Origin: Streptomyces aureus | GTDB taxonomy: Bacteria > Actinomycetota > Actinomycetes > Streptomycetales > Streptomycetaceae | Reading direction: 5' to 3' | Length of the DNA stretch: 64,000 nucleotides | NCBI RefSeq assembly: GCF_000725495.1 | Contig: NZ_JNZD01000024.1 | Span: 121,419 to 185,418, forward strand | Shown here: one piece after another, positions 34,556 through 44,969 of the stretch | How positions within the stretch are numbered: the stretch's first letter is position 1 | Layout: every line of letters starts with the position of its first letter | Translations under genes and position numbers: made by a program | The notes under the pieces: model-generated | The model's input: only the letters and a program-made list of their open reading frames with translations | The model's database searches: none | Told to the model about the DNA's origin: nothing

Positions 34556-36025
34556 GTGACCGCTGAGGCCATGGATGCGGACCCCGGGAAGGGCGCGGCA
34601 GCCGACGGGGAACGACCCCTGCGCATCGCGCTCCTGACCTACAAGGGAAACCCGTTCTGCGGCGGCCAGGGTGTCTACGTACGGCATCTCTCGCGCGAAC
34701 TCGCCCGCCTCGGCCACCGTGTCGAGGTCATCGGCTCCCAGCCCTACCCCGTGCTGGACGAGGGACTCGACGGGCTGAGCCTGACCGAGCTGCCGAGCCT
34801 GGACCTCTACCGCCAGCCCGACCCGTTCCGCACCCCCGCGCGCGACGAGTACCGGGACTGGATCGACGCCCTCGAGGTCGGCACGATGTGGACGGGCGGC
34901 TTCCCCGAGCCGCTCACCTTCTCGCTGCGGGCCCGCCGTCATCTGCGCGCCCGGCGCGGCGAGTTCGACGTCGTCCACGACAACCAGACCCTCGGCTACG
35001 GCCTGCTGGGGGACGTCGGCGCCCCGCTGGTGACCACCATCCACCACCCCATCACCGTCGACCGGCAGCTGGAGCTGGACGCCGCCGAGGGCTGGCAGCG
35101 CCGCGCCTCGGTCCGCCGCTGGTACGCCTTCACCCGGATGCAGAAGCGCGTCGCGCGCCGCCTGCCGTCCGTCCTGACCGTCTCCGGCACCTCCCGCCAG
35201 GAGATCGTCGACCACCTGAAGGTGGACCAGGACCGCATCCACGTGGTCCACATCGGCGCGGACACCGACCTCTTCTCGCCGGATCCGTCCGTGCCCCAGG
35301 TGCCGGGCCGCATCGTGACCACGTCCAGCGCCGACGTGCCGCTCAAGGGCCTGGTGTTCCTCGTCGAGGCGCTCGCCAAGGTGCGCACCGAACACCCGGG
35401 CGCGCACCTCGTCGTCGTCGGCAAGCGCGCCGAGGACGGTCCGGTCGCCCAGGCCATCGAGCGGTACGGCCTCGACGACGCCGTCGAGTTCGTCAAGGGC
35501 ATCTCCGACGCCGAGCTCGTCGACCTCGTCCGCTCGGCCGAGGTCGCCTGCGTCCCCTCCCTCTACGAGGGCTTCTCGCTGCCCGCCGCCGAGGCGATGG
35601 CCACCGGGACCCCGCTGGTGGCCACCACCGGCGGAGCGATCCCCGAGGTCGCCGGCCCCGACGGCGAGACCTGCCTCGCGGTGCCGCCCGGCGACCCGGG
35701 TGCGCTGGCGGCGGCCCTCGGCCGGCTCCTCGGCGACCCCGCGCTGCGGGCCCGGCTCGGCTCGGCCGGGCGCGAGCGCGTCCTCGCGCGCTTCACCTGG
35801 GCCAAGGCCGCCGAAGGCACCGTGGCCCACTACCGTGCCGCGATGGCCCACTCCGCGTCCCGGCCCCGCCCGCGCGCGGCCGGCGCGGGCACCGACGGGC
35901 GCGGCGGCGCGCCGGACGCCGGCTCCCCGGCGACCCCGGACCCCGACCGCGCCGAGGCCGCGGACACCCCTCCCGCCGCCGAAGAACTAGTTGCAGCCAA
36001 CCGCGAAAGCAGGGCCACGTGCTGA
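34556..36025 (+). CDS. GT4-family glycosyltransferase
   Basis: A 489-residue retaining GT-B glycosyltransferase. The N-terminal domain begins LRIALLTYKGNPFCGGQGVYVRHLSRELARLGHRV. The C-terminal donor site has VVGKRAEDG and VACVPSLYEGFSLPAAEAMATGTPLVATTGGAIPEV, containing the EGF..PxxEA motif for the sugar nucleotide. The last 60 residues are disordered. The GTG start has a GGGGACCGG region upstream. It is the first of three genes whose ends overlap, so the product probably acts with a methyltransferase and a toroid-fold protein on one glycolipid or metabolite. Sugar and acceptor are unknown. Confidence 0.86.
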   Translation: MTAEAMDADPGKGAAADGERPLRIALLTYKGNPFCGGQGVYVRHLSRELARLGHRVEVIGSQPYPVLDEGLDGLSLTELPSLDLYRQPDPFRTPARDEYRDWIDALEVGTMWTGGFPEPLTFSLRARRHLRARRGEFDVVHDNQTLGYGLLGDVGAPLVTTIHHPITVDRQLELDAAEGWQRRASVRRWYAFTRMQKRVARRLPSVLTVSGTSRQEIVDHLKVDQDRIHVVHIGADTDLFSPDPSVPQVPGRIVTTSSADVPLKGLVFLVEALAKVRTEHPGAHLVVVGKRAEDGPVAQAIERYGLDDAVEFVKGISDAELVDLVRSAEVACVPSLYEGFSLPAAEAMATGTPLVATTGGAIPEVAGPDGETCLAVPPGDPGALAAALGRLLGDPALRARLGSAGRERVLARFTWAKAAEGTVAHYRAAMAHSASRPRPRAAGAGTDGRGGAPDAGSPATPDPDRAEAADTPPAAEELVAANRESRATC

Positions 36026-36768
36026 CCGTCGACTTCTCCCGGTTCCCGCTCGCCCCCGGCGACCGCGTCCTGGACCTCGGATGCGGTGCCGGCCGGCACG
36101 CGTTCGAGTGCTACCGACGGGGAGCCCAGGTCGTAGCCCTTGACCAGAACGCCGACGAGATCCGCGAGGTCGCGAAGTGGTTCGCGGCGATGAAGGAGGC
36201 CGGGGAGGCGCCCGCGGGTGCCACCGCGACCGCCATGGAGGGCGACGCGCTCGCGCTGCCCTTCCCCGACGAGTCCTTCGACGTCGTGATCATCTCCGAG
36301 GTCATGGAGCACATCCCGGACGACAAGGGCGTCCTCGCCGAGATGGTCCGGGTGCTCAAGCCGGGCGGGCGCATCGCGATCACGGTGCCGCGCTACGGCC
36401 CGGAGAAGGTCTGCTGGGCGCTGTCCGACGCCTACCACGAGGTCGAGGGCGGCCACATCCGCATCTACAAGGCGGACGAACTGCTCGGGAAGATCCGCGA
36501 GGCCGGTCTGCGGCCCTACGGCTCGCACCACGCGCACGCGCTGCACTCGCCGTACTGGTGGCTGAAGTGCGCGTTCGGCGTCGACAACGACAAGGCGCTG
36601 CCGGTGCGCGCGTACCACAAGCTGCTGGTCTGGGACATCATGAAGAAGCCGCTGGCCACCCGGGTCGTCGAGCAGGCGCTGAACCCGCTCATCGGCAAGA
36701 GCTTCGTGGCCTACGCGACCAAGCCGCACCTGCCGAAGACGGCCGCCGCCGAGGCGGACGCCACGTGA
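36019..36768 (+). CDS. class I SAM-dependent methyltransferase
   Basis: A 249-residue methyltransferase. It has motif I DRVLDLGCGAGRHAFECYRRG (residues 14-34), ALDQNADEIREV for SAM ribose, GDALALPFPDESFDVVIISEVMEHIPD and VLKPGGRIAITVPRYGPE. These are UbiE/Methyltransf_11-type motifs. The C-terminal part, with SHHAHALHSPYWWLKCAFG, is unusual and rich in aromatic residues. The GTG start overlaps the glycosyltransferase stop. The acceptor is unknown but is likely the same lipid or sugar handled by its operon partners. Confidence 0.88.
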   Translation: MLTVDFSRFPLAPGDRVLDLGCGAGRHAFECYRRGAQVVALDQNADEIREVAKWFAAMKEAGEAPAGATATAMEGDALALPFPDESFDVVIISEVMEHIPDDKGVLAEMVRVLKPGGRIAITVPRYGPEKVCWALSDAYHEVEGGHIRIYKADELLGKIREAGLRPYGSHHAHALHSPYWWLKCAFGVDNDKALPVRAYHKLLVWDIMKKPLATRVVEQALNPLIGKSFVAYATKPHLPKTAAAEADAT

Positions 36769-37847
36769 CCACTCCCCGGCGGACAGAACACCTCGTCCTG
36801 CCCGGGGTCCTCACCGCCGAGGAGGCCGCCGCCACCGTGCGCGGAATCCTCGCGGTGCAGCGCCCCGACGGAGCCATCCCGTGGTTCCGCGGCCACCACC
36901 TCGACCCGTGGGACCACACCGAGGCCGCCATGGCGCTCGACGCGGCCGGCGAGCACGAGGCGGCCGAGCGGGCCTACGAGTGGCTGGCCCGGCACCAGAA
37001 CGAGGACGGTTCCTGGTACGCGGCCTACGCCGACGGGGACTTCGAGGACGTCACCGACCGCGGCCGCGAGACGAACTTCTGCGCCTACATCGCGGTCGGC
37101 GTCTGGCACCACTACCTGGCGACCGGCGACGACGTGTTCCTGGACCGCATGTGGCCCGCGGTCTCCGCGGCCGTGGAGTTCGTGCTGCGGCTCCAGCAGC
37201 CCGGCGGACAGATCGGCTGGAAGCGCGAGGACGACGGACGGGCGGTCGAGGACGCGCTGCTGACCGGCAGTTCGTCCGTCCACCACGCGCTGCGCTGCGC
37301 GCTCGCCATCGCCGAACAGCGCGAGGAGCCGCAGCCCGACTGGGAACTCGCGGTCGGCGCGCTGCGGCACGCGATCCGTCGGCACCCGGAGCGGTTCCTG
37401 GACAAGAACCGCTACTCCATGGACTGGTACTACCCCGTCCTCGGCGGCGCCCTGACGGGTGCCGAGGCCAAGTCCCGTATAGAGGAGGGCTGGGAGCGCT
37501 TCGTCGTGCCCGGCCTCGGGGTCCGCTGCGTGGTGCCCAACCCGTGGGTGACCGGCGGCGAGTCGGCCGAACTGGCCCTGGCCCTGTGGGCGGTGGGCGA
37601 GTCCGACCGGGCTCTGGAGATCCTCCAGTCCATCCAGCACCTGCGTGATCCGAAGTCCGGTCTGTACTGGACGGGTTACGTCTTCGAGGACCGGGCCGTG
37701 TGGCCCGAGGAGCTCACCAGCTGGACGGCGGGCTCCCTGCTGCTGGCGGTCGCCGCGCTCGGCGGCGACGAGCCCACCTGCGCGGTCTTCGGCGGCGAGC
37801 GCCTGCCCGCGGGCCTGGACCCCGACTGCTGCACGTCCGCGCGCTGA
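36765..37847 (+). CDS. prenyltransferase/squalene-oxidase-repeat-like alpha-toroid protein
   Basis: A 360-residue soluble protein with an alpha/alpha-barrel repeat pattern: ILAVQRPDGAIPWFRGHHLDPWDHTEAAMAL, YEWLARHQNEDGSWYAAY, VLRLQQPGGQIGWKR and LYWTGYVFEDRAVWPEE. The LxxQxxDGxxxW repeats recall prenyltransferase beta and squalene cyclase toroids, but the DxDD acid of cyclases and the zinc ligands of prenyltransferases are not obvious. It could instead act like a glycoside hydrolase of toroid fold. Its GTG overlaps the methyltransferase stop (GTGA), so the three proteins are made together. Confidence 0.8.
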   Translation: MTTPRRTEHLVLPGVLTAEEAAATVRGILAVQRPDGAIPWFRGHHLDPWDHTEAAMALDAAGEHEAAERAYEWLARHQNEDGSWYAAYADGDFEDVTDRGRETNFCAYIAVGVWHHYLATGDDVFLDRMWPAVSAAVEFVLRLQQPGGQIGWKREDDGRAVEDALLTGSSSVHHALRCALAIAEQREEPQPDWELAVGALRHAIRRHPERFLDKNRYSMDWYYPVLGGALTGAEAKSRIEEGWERFVVPGLGVRCVVPNPWVTGGESAELALALWAVGESDRALEILQSIQHLRDPKSGLYWTGYVFEDRAVWPEELTSWTAGSLLLAVAALGGDEPTCAVFGGERLPAGLDPDCCTSAR

Positions 37848-37851
37848 AGGC

Positions 37852-37882
37852 CCGGACGGTCCCGGCCGCCGGGACCGTCCGG
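37852..37882. terminator. bidirectional hairpin terminator
   Basis: A perfect 14-bp stem (ccggacggtcccgg and its complement) with a 3-base loop lies five bases after the toroid gene stop, before the convergent small membrane protein gene. Confidence 0.85.
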
Positions 37883-37923
37883 ACCTTCGGCACGCGCCCG
37901 GTGCTCCCGGCCGCGGGTGCCCG

Positions 37924-38217
37924 TCAGTGGCGGTGGATGCGGTTGGCCACCGCGTGGCCGATGAACAGGTAGACGACGGCGGCGAGACCGTAGCCGGCGA
38001 CGACCCGCGCCCACTCCTTGTCGAAGGTGAACAGGTCGCGCGACCAGCCGGCCAGCCAGGCCGCTGTGCTGTGGATGAACTGCACGAGATCGTTGCCACG
38101 ATTGGCGTCGAGCAGATACATCAGGATCCAGAGACCGAGGATGACGGCCATGACGTCCGCGACGATCGCGATGACCGTCCCCGCCTGATTCGAGCCGTTG
38201 CGATATCTAGGGGACAT
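37924..38217 (-). CDS. small conserved membrane protein
   Basis: A 97-residue protein with two hydrophobic helices (TVIAIVADVMAVILGLWILMYLL, about residues 14-36, and WARVVAGYGLAAVVYLFIGHAVA, about 69-91) joined by a loop with NDLVQFIHSTAAWLAGWSRDLF. This layout is like the small integral proteins common in Streptomyces, of unknown function. The ATG has a weak ribosome site. It is divergent from the lipoprotein gene. Confidence 0.75.
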   Translation of the reverse strand: MSPRYRNGSNQAGTVIAIVADVMAVILGLWILMYLLDANRGNDLVQFIHSTAAWLAGWSRDLFTFDKEWARVVAGYGLAAVVYLFIGHAVANRIHRH

Positions 38218-38421
38218 GTCCAGCGGATTGCCCGTCCGCCCCGGATGAAACCCGAACGGTCCCGCCGGGTGGCGCCGTTGCCGGGGCCGGGTGAGGCTGC
38301 GGGGGAGAGCCGCGTCCTGCCGCGCGGGGTGAGCACCGGCGGACCGGGGAGAAGCCGTGTCCGCCCCTTCCCGGCGGGACCGGCGGACCGGGGAGAACCG
38401 TCCCCTCATCCGGAGGATCCC

Positions 38422-38985
38422 GTGCCCCTACCGATACGGCGTCTGATCGTGGCGCTGACCCTCTCCTGCGCGCTGATCGCCGGTGCCACGGCCTGCGGCG
38501 GCGGATCCGGCGGCCGGGACACGGCCGCCGTGGCGCAGATGGCCGCCACCCCCTCGCCGACCACGTCGGCCCAGAAGCAGAAGTTCGCCAAGACCCGCTT
38601 CGTGGCGAACGCCGGGCTCGCGGCCGGGGCCACCTACCAGTGGATCGTGAAGCCCTGGAAGGCCGGCAAGTTCAAGAAGGGCGCCAAGGGCCGCCGACTG
38701 GCGCTGGTGAAGGCCGGACTCGCCGGTGTCTTCGCCTACAACCGGCTCAAGGCCGCCTCGAAGAACGCCGAGGGCGACCCCGCGCTGTCCAAGGCCGTCG
38801 CCCCGCTCGCCGCGGGGATCGCCGCGCTCAAGGGCCTGCCCGCCAAGCTGCGCAAGGGCGAGTCCACCGACTCCGTCGTGAACTCCTTCGACGACGTCAT
38901 CAACCAGGTCAAGGCGGCGGGGAAGAGCGCGGGCGCCGAGGTCAAGGACAAGGTGCCGTCGGCCTCGCAGCTCAGCGGTGGTTAG
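38422..38985 (+). CDS. putative lipoprotein, conserved hypothetical
   Basis: A 187-residue secreted protein. The N-terminus MPLPIRRLIVALTLSCALIAGATACGGGSGG is a lipoprotein signal peptide with the modified Cys near residue 25 followed by a Gly-rich linker. The mature part is helical and Lys/Ala-rich: FVANAGLAAGATYQWIVKPWKAGKFKKGAKGR and a tail VNSFDDVINQVKAAGKSAGAEVKDKV. No enzyme motif is seen. GGAGG is five bases before the GTG start. It ends 28 bp from the convergent F420 oxidoreductase gene. Confidence 0.82.
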   Translation: MPLPIRRLIVALTLSCALIAGATACGGGSGGRDTAAVAQMAATPSPTTSAQKQKFAKTRFVANAGLAAGATYQWIVKPWKAGKFKKGAKGRRLALVKAGLAGVFAYNRLKAASKNAEGDPALSKAVAPLAAGIAALKGLPAKLRKGESTDSVVNSFDDVINQVKAAGKSAGAEVKDKVPSASQLSGG

Positions 38986-39013
38986 CGGCCGGGACCGAAC
39001 AGGTGGACCCGCC

Positions 39014-40024
39014 CTAGGAGTTCAGCTCGGCCAGTACGCGCAGGGTGCGCTGGTCCGGGGACAGGACCAGCAGGTCGGTCACCGGGCCCTTGCGCCACAG
39101 CTCGAGCCGCTCGGCGATCCGTTCACGCGGTCCGACGAGCGAGATCTCGTCCGCGAAGGCGTCCGGGACGGCCCGTACGGCGTCCTCCCGGCGCCCCTCC
39201 AGGAAGAGCCGCTGGATCCGGCGGGCCTCCTCCTCGTAGCCCATCCGGGCCATCAGGTCGGCGTGGAAGTTGCGGGCCGCGTGCCCCATCCCGCCGATGT
39301 AGAAGCCGAGCATCACCTTGACCGGCAGCAGCCCGTCGGCCACGTCGTCGCAGACCTGCGCACGGGCCATCGGCGCGACGAGGAAGCCCTCGGGCAGCTC
39401 GGTCAGCGAGGCCTCGTACGCCTGCGGGCGCGTCGGCGACCAGTACAGCGGGAGCCAGCCGTCCGCGATCCGGGTCGTCTGCGCGATGTTCTTCGGCCCC
39501 TCCGCGCCGAGCAGCAGCGGCAGTCCGGCCCGCAGCGGGTGTGTGATCGGCTTCAGGGCCTTGCCGAGCCCGGTGCCGTCGGCGCCCCGGTAGGGGTGGG
39601 AGTGGAAGCGTCCGTCGAGCTCGACCGGCCCCTCGCGCCTGAGGACCTGGCGCACGACGTCGACGTACTCCCGGGTCGCGGTCAGCGGGGACTTCGGGAA
39701 CGGCCTGCCGTACCAGCCCTCGACGACCTGGGGCCCCGACAGGCCGAGGCCGAGCATCATGCGCCCGCCCGAGAGATGGTCGAGGGTGAGCGCGTGCATC
39801 GCGGTGGTGGTGGGGGAGCGGGCGGCCATCTGCGCGACGGCGGTGCCGAGCCGGATCCGCGTGGTCCGCGCGGCGATCCAGGTGAGCGGGGTGAACGCGT
39901 CCGAGCCCCAGGACTCCGCGGTCCACACCGAGTCGTAGCCGAGCCGTTCCGCCTCCACGGCGAGCGGTACATGGTCCGCCGAGGGGCCGCGTCCCCAGTA
40001 GCCGAGCGCGAGACCGAGCCGCAT
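39014..40024 (-). CDS. LLM-class F420-dependent oxidoreductase
   Basis: A 336-residue luciferase-like TIM-barrel enzyme. It starts MRLGLALGYWG, has VWTAESWGSDAFTPLTWIAARTTRIRLGTAVAQMAARSPTTTAMHALTLDHLSGGRMMLGLGLSGPQVVEGWYG, the usual F420-family hallmark region, and ends VLSPDQRTLRVLAEL. It transfers hydride between F420 and an organic substrate. GGAGG lies four bases before the ATG. A copy of the TCTGAC-N5-GTCAGA palindrome lies 21 bp upstream, linking it to the steroid-type genes. The substrate is unknown. Confidence 0.88.
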   Translation of the reverse strand: MRLGLALGYWGRGPSADHVPLAVEAERLGYDSVWTAESWGSDAFTPLTWIAARTTRIRLGTAVAQMAARSPTTTAMHALTLDHLSGGRMMLGLGLSGPQVVEGWYGRPFPKSPLTATREYVDVVRQVLRREGPVELDGRFHSHPYRGADGTGLGKALKPITHPLRAGLPLLLGAEGPKNIAQTTRIADGWLPLYWSPTRPQAYEASLTELPEGFLVAPMARAQVCDDVADGLLPVKVMLGFYIGGMGHAARNFHADLMARMGYEEEARRIQRLFLEGRREDAVRAVPDAFADEISLVGPRERIAERLELWRKGPVTDLLVLSPDQRTLRVLAELNS

Positions 40025-40044
40025 GTCGCCTCCAGAGGCAGCGT

Positions 40045-40061
40045 TCTGACGAACCGTCAGT
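40045..40061. promoter_or_regulatory. TCTGAC-N5-GTCAGA palindrome, site 3
   Basis: TCTGACGAACCGTCAGT lies 21 bp before the F420 oxidoreductase start. No KstR box was seen in this promoter, so this site may act alone. Confidence 0.65.
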
Positions 40062-40089
40062 CACGGGGTGCGCTGCGACTGTACGACAA

Positions 40090-40119
40090 CGGCCCCCCGC
40101 CGGAAAGGGCGAGGGGCCG
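40090..40119 (-). terminator. hairpin after the DUF-type membrane protein gene
   Basis: cggcccc pairs with ggggccg over a 16-base loop, 20 bp beyond the stop codon. It is a modest stem. Confidence 0.45.
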
Positions 40120-40139
40120 AAGCGCGAGGGGCGGGCGGA

Positions 40140-40940
40140 TCAGCCGCGCTGGATCCCTGAGGTGTCCTGGAGCACACCGCGGCGGCCGTCCTGCGTCTGC
40201 GCCACGATGGTCGCGCCACGCTGCTCGACGGCCAGGTACCAGGTGCCCGGCGCCAGTTCGGCGATCGGCGACTGCGCGCCGTCCTCCGAGAACAGCGGCC
40301 GCGCGACCGGAACGGCGAACCAGAACGGCGAGAAGTCCTGGGCCGGGGTCTGCGTCTGCGGCGCCGACGGCTGGCTCGGCTGTCCGCCGAACGGCTGCGC
40401 GGGCTGCGAGGGCTGACCGCCGAAGGACGGCTGGCCGGGCTGGCCGGGCTGGCCGGCGCCCGGGTAGCCGTAACCGCCCCCAGGCTGACCGCCGTAGGGA
40501 GCCGGGGCGTGCGGGGCCGGGGCGCCCACGAGGGCGGCCTGCAGGGCGGGGACGAGCGGGGTCGCGACGGCCGCGCCGGCCAGGGCCAGGGCGGCGATGA
40601 AGCCGAGGATGATACCCGCGGCGGCGTCCATCCGGTCCGGGGTGTCGACGATGGTCCAGAACATGATCCAGGCGACCAGCACCGTGAAGGCCACGCCGAT
40701 GGCACCCAGGTCGAGGCCGAGGACCTTGCGCGGCTGCGGCAGGCAGCGGTTGACGACGATCAGGGCGGCGCCGACGACTCCACCCATGTAGACGCCCATG
40801 CCATCGCCGAGGCTGTCCCAGGCGTTCGCGTCGTAGGTGAACCCGGAAACGGAGTAGGGGTGCAGGAACGACGCGATGAAGAGCAACACCGCTGCTCCGA
40901 TCACCACGCCGTCGCCTCGAGTGAGGGAGCGGATATTCAC
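40140..40940 (-). CDS. four-helix membrane protein with Pro/Gln/Gly-rich region
   Basis: A 266-residue protein with four hydrophobic helices in the first 140 residues (VVIGAAVLLFIASFLHPYSVSG, MGGVVGAALIVVNRCL, IGVAFTVLVAWIMFWTIV, IILGFIAALALAGAAVATPLV). A low-complexity PGQPGQPSFGGQPSQPAQPFGGQPSQP segment follows (about 150-195). The C-terminal beta-like part has ELAPGTWYLAVEQRGATIVAQTQDGRRGVLQDTS. It resembles the DUF5336-type actinobacterial membrane proteins in layout. Function unknown. The ribosome site is weak. Confidence 0.78.
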   Translation of the reverse strand: MNIRSLTRGDGVVIGAAVLLFIASFLHPYSVSGFTYDANAWDSLGDGMGVYMGGVVGAALIVVNRCLPQPRKVLGLDLGAIGVAFTVLVAWIMFWTIVDTPDRMDAAAGIILGFIAALALAGAAVATPLVPALQAALVGAPAPHAPAPYGGQPGGGYGYPGAGQPGQPGQPSFGGQPSQPAQPFGGQPSQPSAPQTQTPAQDFSPFWFAVPVARPLFSEDGAQSPIAELAPGTWYLAVEQRGATIVAQTQDGRRGVLQDTSGIQRG

Positions 40941-41112
40941 TTCAGGTCCTTCGTCAGTCGTCTCGTCATCGGTGAGGCATCGCTGTGCGCCGTGTCGCCG
41001 ACATGGTGCCCGTTGTCAGGACTCGGTGTGAAGCGCGGGGGTGGCCCTTTATCGTACGGACGACACTATCGCCCGGACGATCAGGGTGTCGCCGGGTTGG
41101 ATCCGTAGATCA

Positions 41113-42081
41113 CTACCCGTGCAGGAAACCAACGATTCCTTCAGAGATCCCCCGTGCCGCTTTCTCACGCCAGGCGCCACTGGTGAGCAGCGCAGCGTCC
41201 TTCGTATCGCGCATGTTGCCGCACTCGATGAACACCTTCGGAACCGTTGACAGATTGAGACCGCCGAGATCCTTACGGACCACCAGTCCGGTGCCGTCGC
41301 CGACGTAGTTGGAGGGTGCGCTGCCCGTCTCGCGGACGAACAGACCCGCGATGTGCTCGCCCAGGTCGCGGGAGGCGGCCGCGATCGGGCGGGTGTCGGC
41401 GGCTCCGGCGTGCACGGACGCCGGGAGGATCACATGGAAGCCGCGATTGCCGGCCGCCGAGCCGTCGGCGTGGATGGACACGACGGCGTCCGCGTGCGCC
41501 GCGTTGCCGATGCGGGCCCGCTCGTCGACGCAGGGGCCGAAGGACCGGTCGCCGTCCTGGGTCAACTTCACGGTGGCACCCTGCTTTTCGAGGATGTCCC
41601 GCATCCGGTGCGCCACGTCGAGCGTGAACCGGGCTTCCGTGTAGCCCGCGTTGGTCGACGTCCCGGTCGTGTCGCACTCCTTCCAGTTCGTTCCGATGTT
41701 CACCTTGCGGTTGATCTCGGACGCGTGCTGGAAGTTGGCCGGGTTGTGGCCCGGGTCGATGACGACGACCTTGCCCTTCAGGGAGCCGGAGACGACGGGC
41801 GCCGAGGAGGAGGCCGCCGGGGCGGAGGGCGTGCCCGGTTTGGTGTCGTCCGTCGCCGAGGCGGACGGACGCGAGGGGGAGGGGGAGGCGGAGCGGGGGG
41901 TGGAGGACGACGCCGCGGAGGCGGTCCGGTCGGACCCGCCCTCCTTGTGGTCTCCCACGGCCTGCCACACCAGCCAGCCGGCCAGTGCGCCGGGCACGAG
42001 CGCGGCGAGCGCGACGGTGAGCGGTCCGCGCCGGGAGCGGCGCGGCTGGGGCGGTTCGAAGTCTGGGCCTACGTACGACAC
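41113..42081 (-). CDS. N-acetylmuramoyl-L-alanine amidase (Amidase_3)
   Basis: A 322-residue membrane-anchored cell-wall hydrolase. One N-terminal helix (LTVALAALVPGALAGWLVWQAV, about 20-41) is followed by a Ser/Ala-rich stalk. The catalytic domain has VVVIDPGHNPAN (zinc His), YTEARFTLDVA (zinc Glu), VSIHADGSAAGNRGFHV (zinc His) and VFIECGNMRDTKDA (catalytic Glu). It removes stem peptides from peptidoglycan, as in cell separation or sporulation. The ATG start at MSYVGPDFEPP is the natural choice. It lies just upstream in transcription of the four-helix membrane protein but about 170 bp apart. Confidence 0.92.
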   Translation of the reverse strand: MSYVGPDFEPPQPRRSRRGPLTVALAALVPGALAGWLVWQAVGDHKEGGSDRTASAASSSTPRSASPSPSRPSASATDDTKPGTPSAPAASSSAPVVSGSLKGKVVVIDPGHNPANFQHASEINRKVNIGTNWKECDTTGTSTNAGYTEARFTLDVAHRMRDILEKQGATVKLTQDGDRSFGPCVDERARIGNAAHADAVVSIHADGSAAGNRGFHVILPASVHAGAADTRPIAAASRDLGEHIAGLFVRETGSAPSNYVGDGTGLVVRKDLGGLNLSTVPKVFIECGNMRDTKDAALLTSGAWREKAARGISEGIVGFLHG

Positions 42082-42103
42082 GTCAGCGACTCTAACCGTG
42101 CGC

Positions 42104-44621
<2,518 letters not shown>

Positions 44622-44704
44622 TGCGGGGGGCCTCCAGGCCGTAGGAAAGCGAGCTCTCGGGAGAGAGGAGGGGTGGGGTGGTCCGTGCGGAATGCGGGGA
44701 CGGT

Positions 44705-44751
44705 CGGTCGGGTGATCCAGGGGGATGCGGTGACGTCGGTCGGGTGATCCA
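44705..44751. repeat. 15-bp direct repeat in the DHA2 exporter promoter region
   Basis: cggtcgggtgatcca occurs twice with starts 32 bp apart (about three helical turns) upstream of the exporter gene. It may be a regulator-binding pair. Confidence 0.4.
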
Positions 44752-44840
44752 CGCGGGTACGTGCAGGGGGAACCCGGTGCGCCTGGGCAACTATTCCGAT
44801 GCTTCGGCGTACTAACGAATTCTTGACCGATCCATGGGTA

Positions 44841-44857
44841 TCTGACCTACCGTCAGA
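44841..44857. promoter_or_regulatory. TCTGAC-N5-GTCAGA palindrome, site 4
   Basis: TCTGACCTACCGTCAGA has perfect six-base arms. It lies directly beside a KstR box, one base apart, upstream of the acyl-CoA dehydrogenase gene. Confidence 0.72.
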
Positions 44858-44858
44858 A

Positions 44859-44872
44859 TGGAACGTGTTCTA
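44859..44872. promoter_or_regulatory. kstR box: KstR-type operator upstream of the acyl-CoA dehydrogenase
   Basis: TGGAACGTGTTCTA fully matches TnnAACnnGTTnnA. It is 98 bp before the start codon and adjoins the other palindrome. Confidence 0.78.
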
Positions 44873-44969
44873 GTCTGGCGCGGATCCGCGCACCTCGGGT
44901 CGCCGGTGGACCCGCGCGCCGCCTCGGGTCCAGTGGATCCACGCACCTTGGGCCTTTCGGGAGGCACAC

